15,560 bases of DNA from Pseudomonadota bacterium (GTDB taxonomy: Bacteria; Pseudomonadota; Alphaproteobacteria; Rhizobiales; Kaistiaceae), in the NCBI GenBank assembly GCA_023433185.1, contig JAEZEN010000085.1, positions 1 to 15,560 of the forward strand, in the 5' to 3' direction. Below, piece by piece: positions 13,641 to 15,560 of the stretch; positions within the stretch are counted from its first letter, which is position 1, and each line of letters starts with the position of its first letter. The translations under genes and the position numbers were made by a program. The notes under the pieces were generated by a model. The model was not told the origin of the DNA, searched no databases, and saw nothing but the letters and a program-made list of their open reading frames with translations.

Positions 13641-15491
13641 TCAGGCCCCCACCGCCTGCAACAGCCCCTCGTCGAGGAAGCCGCCGGACTGGCGGCTCCA
13701 CAGCTGCGCGTAGAGGCCGCCGCGCTGGAGCAGTTCGTCATGCGTTCCGACCTCGGCGATCCGGCCGTGGTCGAGCACGACCAGCCGGTCCATGGCCGCG
13801 ATCGTCGACAGCCGGTGCGCGATGGCGATGACGGTCTTGCCCTCCATCAGCCGGTAGAGCGAGCCCTGGATGGCCGCCTCGACCTCGGAATCGAGGGCGC
13901 TGGTCGCCTCGTCGAGGATGAGGATCGGCGCGTCCTTCAGCAGGCCGCGGGCGATGGCGATGCGCTGCCGCTGGCCGCCGGAGAGCTTCACGCCGCGCTC
14001 GCCGACATGGGCATCGTAGCCGGTGCGGCCCTTGGCGTCGGCGAGGGTCCGGATGAAGTCGTCCGCCTCGGCCTGGCGCGCGGCGGCGACGATCTCGGCA
14101 TCGGTGGCATCGGGCCGGCCATAGGCGATGTTGTCGCGCACCGAGCGGTGGAGGAGCGAGGTGTCCTGCGTCACCATGCCGATGGCCCCGCGCAGCGACT
14201 CCTGCGTCACGGCCGCGATGTCCTGTCCGTCGATCAGGATGCGCCCGCCCTCCAGGTCGTAGAAGCGGAGCAGCAGGTTGACCAGGGTCGACTTGCCGGC
14301 GCCCGAGCGACCGACGAGCCCGACCTTCTCGCCCGGGGCGATGGCAAGCGAGAAGTCCTCGATCACCCTCTGCTGCCGCCCGTAGTGGAAGCGGGCATGA
14401 TCGAAGACGATCTCGCCGCGCGGCACGGCGAGGGGTCGGGCCGCCGGCGTATCGGTGACGACGACGGGCTGGGACAGCGTCGTCATGCCGTCCTGAACCG
14501 TGCCGACGTTCTCGAAGAGGTTGGCGGTCTCCCACAGGATCCACTGCGACATCGCCCGGATCCGCATGACGAGGCCGATGGCCACCGCGATCGCGCCGAG
14601 CGAGATCGTGTCCTGCATCCAGCCATGGATCGCCACGCCGGCGACGGCGGCGAGGAGCAGCGAGTTGACGACATGGAGGGAGACGTTGAGTGCCGTCACC
14701 AGACGCATCTGGCCGTGCACGGTCGTCATGAACTCGTCCATCGCGTCGCGGGCATAGTGCTGCTCGCGGGCGGTGTGGGCGAAGAGCTTGATCGTCTGGA
14801 TGTTGGTGTAGCTGGCGACGACGCGGCCGGTCATGAGGGCGCGCGCGTCGGCCTGGTTCATCGAGATCTTCTGGAGGCGCGGGATGTAGTGGACGAGGAT
14901 GCCGATATAGGCGGCGAGCCACAGGACCAGCGGCAGTGTCAGCCACAGGTCGGCCCGGCCGACCAAGTAGAGCGTGCCGACGAAGTAGACGACGACATAG
15001 ACGAAGACCTCGAGCACCTTCGTCACCACCTCGCGCACCGCGAGCGCCGTCTGCATCACCTTCTGCGACACGCGGCCGGCGAATTCGTTGTGGAAGAACT
15101 CGAGACTCTGGCCGAGGATGTAGCGATGCGCCTTCCAGCGGACGAGCATCGGGAAGTTGCCGTAGACCGCCTGGAACATGAAGAGGTTCTGGAAGAGCGC
15201 GACGATCGGAAAGCCGACGACCACCACGAGCCCCATGAGGACCAGCTCCCGGCCGTGATCGGCCACGAAGGTGGCGCGGTCCGCCGCCGCCAGCCAGTCG
15301 ACGAGATCGCCGACGAAGGCGAAGAACACGACCTCGATCACCGACATCAGCGCGGTGAGCACCGCGGTGACGGCGAGCGGCACCGCAAACGGACGCGTGT
15401 AGTGCCAGCAGAAGGCGAGGAAGCCTTTCGGCGGCATAGCCGGATCGTCCGCGGGATACGGGTCGACCAGGCGTTCAAAACGGGCGTACAC
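13641..15491 (-). CDS. ABC exporter, fused permease and ATP-binding protein (MsbA/multidrug type)
   Basis: Half-transporter of the type IV exporter fold, about 616 aa, which would work as a dimer in the inner membrane. The membrane domain (about 25-320) has six helices, including AVTAVLTALMSVIEVVFFAFVG... and VLEVFVYVVVYFVGTLYLVG. The ATPase has Walker A GRSGAGKST (394-402), Q-loop Q442, signature LSGGQ (503-507), Walker B ILILDEA (523-529), D-loop SALD and H-loop H559. All catalytic residues are intact, so it should be active. I chose GTG at 15491, since GGGAG lies eight bases upstream. A GTG at 15500 is also possible but overlaps that SD. The substrate is not readable; relatives carry lipids, peptides or drugs. 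It is the first of three same-strand genes, and the beta-lactamase starts 159 bases after its stop. Confidence 0.95.
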   Translation of the reverse strand: MYARFERLVDPYPADDPAMPPKGFLAFCWHYTRPFAVPLAVTAVLTALMSVIEVVFFAFVGDLVDWLAAADRATFVADHGRELVLMGLVVVVGFPIVALFQNLFMFQAVYGNFPMLVRWKAHRYILGQSLEFFHNEFAGRVSQKVMQTALAVREVVTKVLEVFVYVVVYFVGTLYLVGRADLWLTLPLVLWLAAYIGILVHYIPRLQKISMNQADARALMTGRVVASYTNIQTIKLFAHTAREQHYARDAMDEFMTTVHGQMRLVTALNVSLHVVNSLLLAAVAGVAIHGWMQDTISLGAIAVAIGLVMRIRAMSQWILWETANLFENVGTVQDGMTTLSQPVVVTDTPAARPLAVPRGEIVFDHARFHYGRQQRVIEDFSLAIAPGEKVGLVGRSGAGKSTLVNLLLRFYDLEGGRILIDGQDIAAVTQESLRGAIGMVTQDTSLLHRSVRDNIAYGRPDATDAEIVAAARQAEADDFIRTLADAKGRTGYDAHVGERGVKLSGGQRQRIAIARGLLKDAPILILDEATSALDSEVEAAIQGSLYRLMEGKTVIAIAHRLSTIAAMDRLVVLDHGRIAEVGTHDELLQRGGLYAQLWSRQSGGFLDEGLLQAVGA

Positions 15492-15536
15492 GGCAGTCAC
15501 TCCCAGAAGGTTCAGAGCGGGCCTTTCGGCGACCCC

Positions 15537-15556
15537 CCCCGGGCGCCCGCCCGGGG
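15537..15556. repeat. Perfect 9-base inverted repeat near the right edge
   Basis: CCCCGGGCG (15537-15545) and CGCCCGGGG (15548-15556) are perfect complements around a two-base centre, directly after a run of eight C. As RNA this would be a very stable stem with a four-base effective loop. It lies upstream of the exporter gene, so it may be the terminator of the next gene outside the window or part of the exporter leader. No T-run is visible before the window ends. Confidence 0.45.
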
Positions 15557-15560
15557 CGGG

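Noticed and set aside
1..15560. tRNA, rRNA, CRISPR, insertion sequence, integrase or phage genes
   Set aside because: I looked for cloverleaf-like arms, repeated spacers, transposase motifs and terminal repeats and saw none. The genes are almost contiguous, leaving little room for such elements.

Overview
The window is dense, very GC-rich bacterial chromosome. G/C-biased third positions, a Tat-dependent Rieske protein, a separate cytochrome b and cytochrome c1, and the proximity of bc1 genes to mtnP and apt all point to an alphaproteobacterium, most likely a Rhodospirillales-type lineage. That placement is an inference from gene content, not from a marker alignment. No rRNA, tRNA, CRISPR array, transposase or integrase is visible. 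No gap between genes exceeds about 160 bases.

Layout, left to right. (A) 42-4419, plus strand: a sugar-uptake locus with an RbsA-type dual ATPase, an RbsC-type permease and a PfkB-family sugar kinase that looks like 2-dehydro-3-deoxygluconokinase. A DUF1778/GNAT (TacA/TacT-type) toxin-antitoxin pair sits between the permease and the kinase. The periplasmic binding protein must lie outside the window. (B) 4424-7803, minus strand: mtnP, an AI-2E family membrane protein, apt and a glutathione S-transferase. MtnP releases adenine from methylthioadenosine and Apt converts adenine to AMP, so the cluster closes a purine-salvage step. (C) 7912-8640, plus strand: a lone DUF502 membrane protein. (D) 8718-11512, minus strand: the cytochrome bc1 operon petA-petB-petC (Rieske, cytochrome b, cytochrome c1), which passes electrons from ubiquinol to cytochrome c. 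(E) 11664-15491, minus strand: an ABC exporter, a class D (OXA-type) beta-lactamase and a PhyH-family Fe(II)/2-oxoglutarate dioxygenase, reading towards the bc1 operon.

Most of the window is core metabolism and respiration. The accessory-looking pieces are the toxin-antitoxin pair inside the sugar locus and the chromosomal class D beta-lactamase behind an ABC exporter. The PhyH enzyme has no recognisable substrate, and its ribosome-binding site is predicted to be sequestered in a hairpin. I did not find a clearly new multi-gene system. The best leads are the toxin-antitoxin insertion with its possible operator, the hairpin in front of the dioxygenase gene, the beta-lactamase, and the AI-2E protein lying between mtnP and apt.
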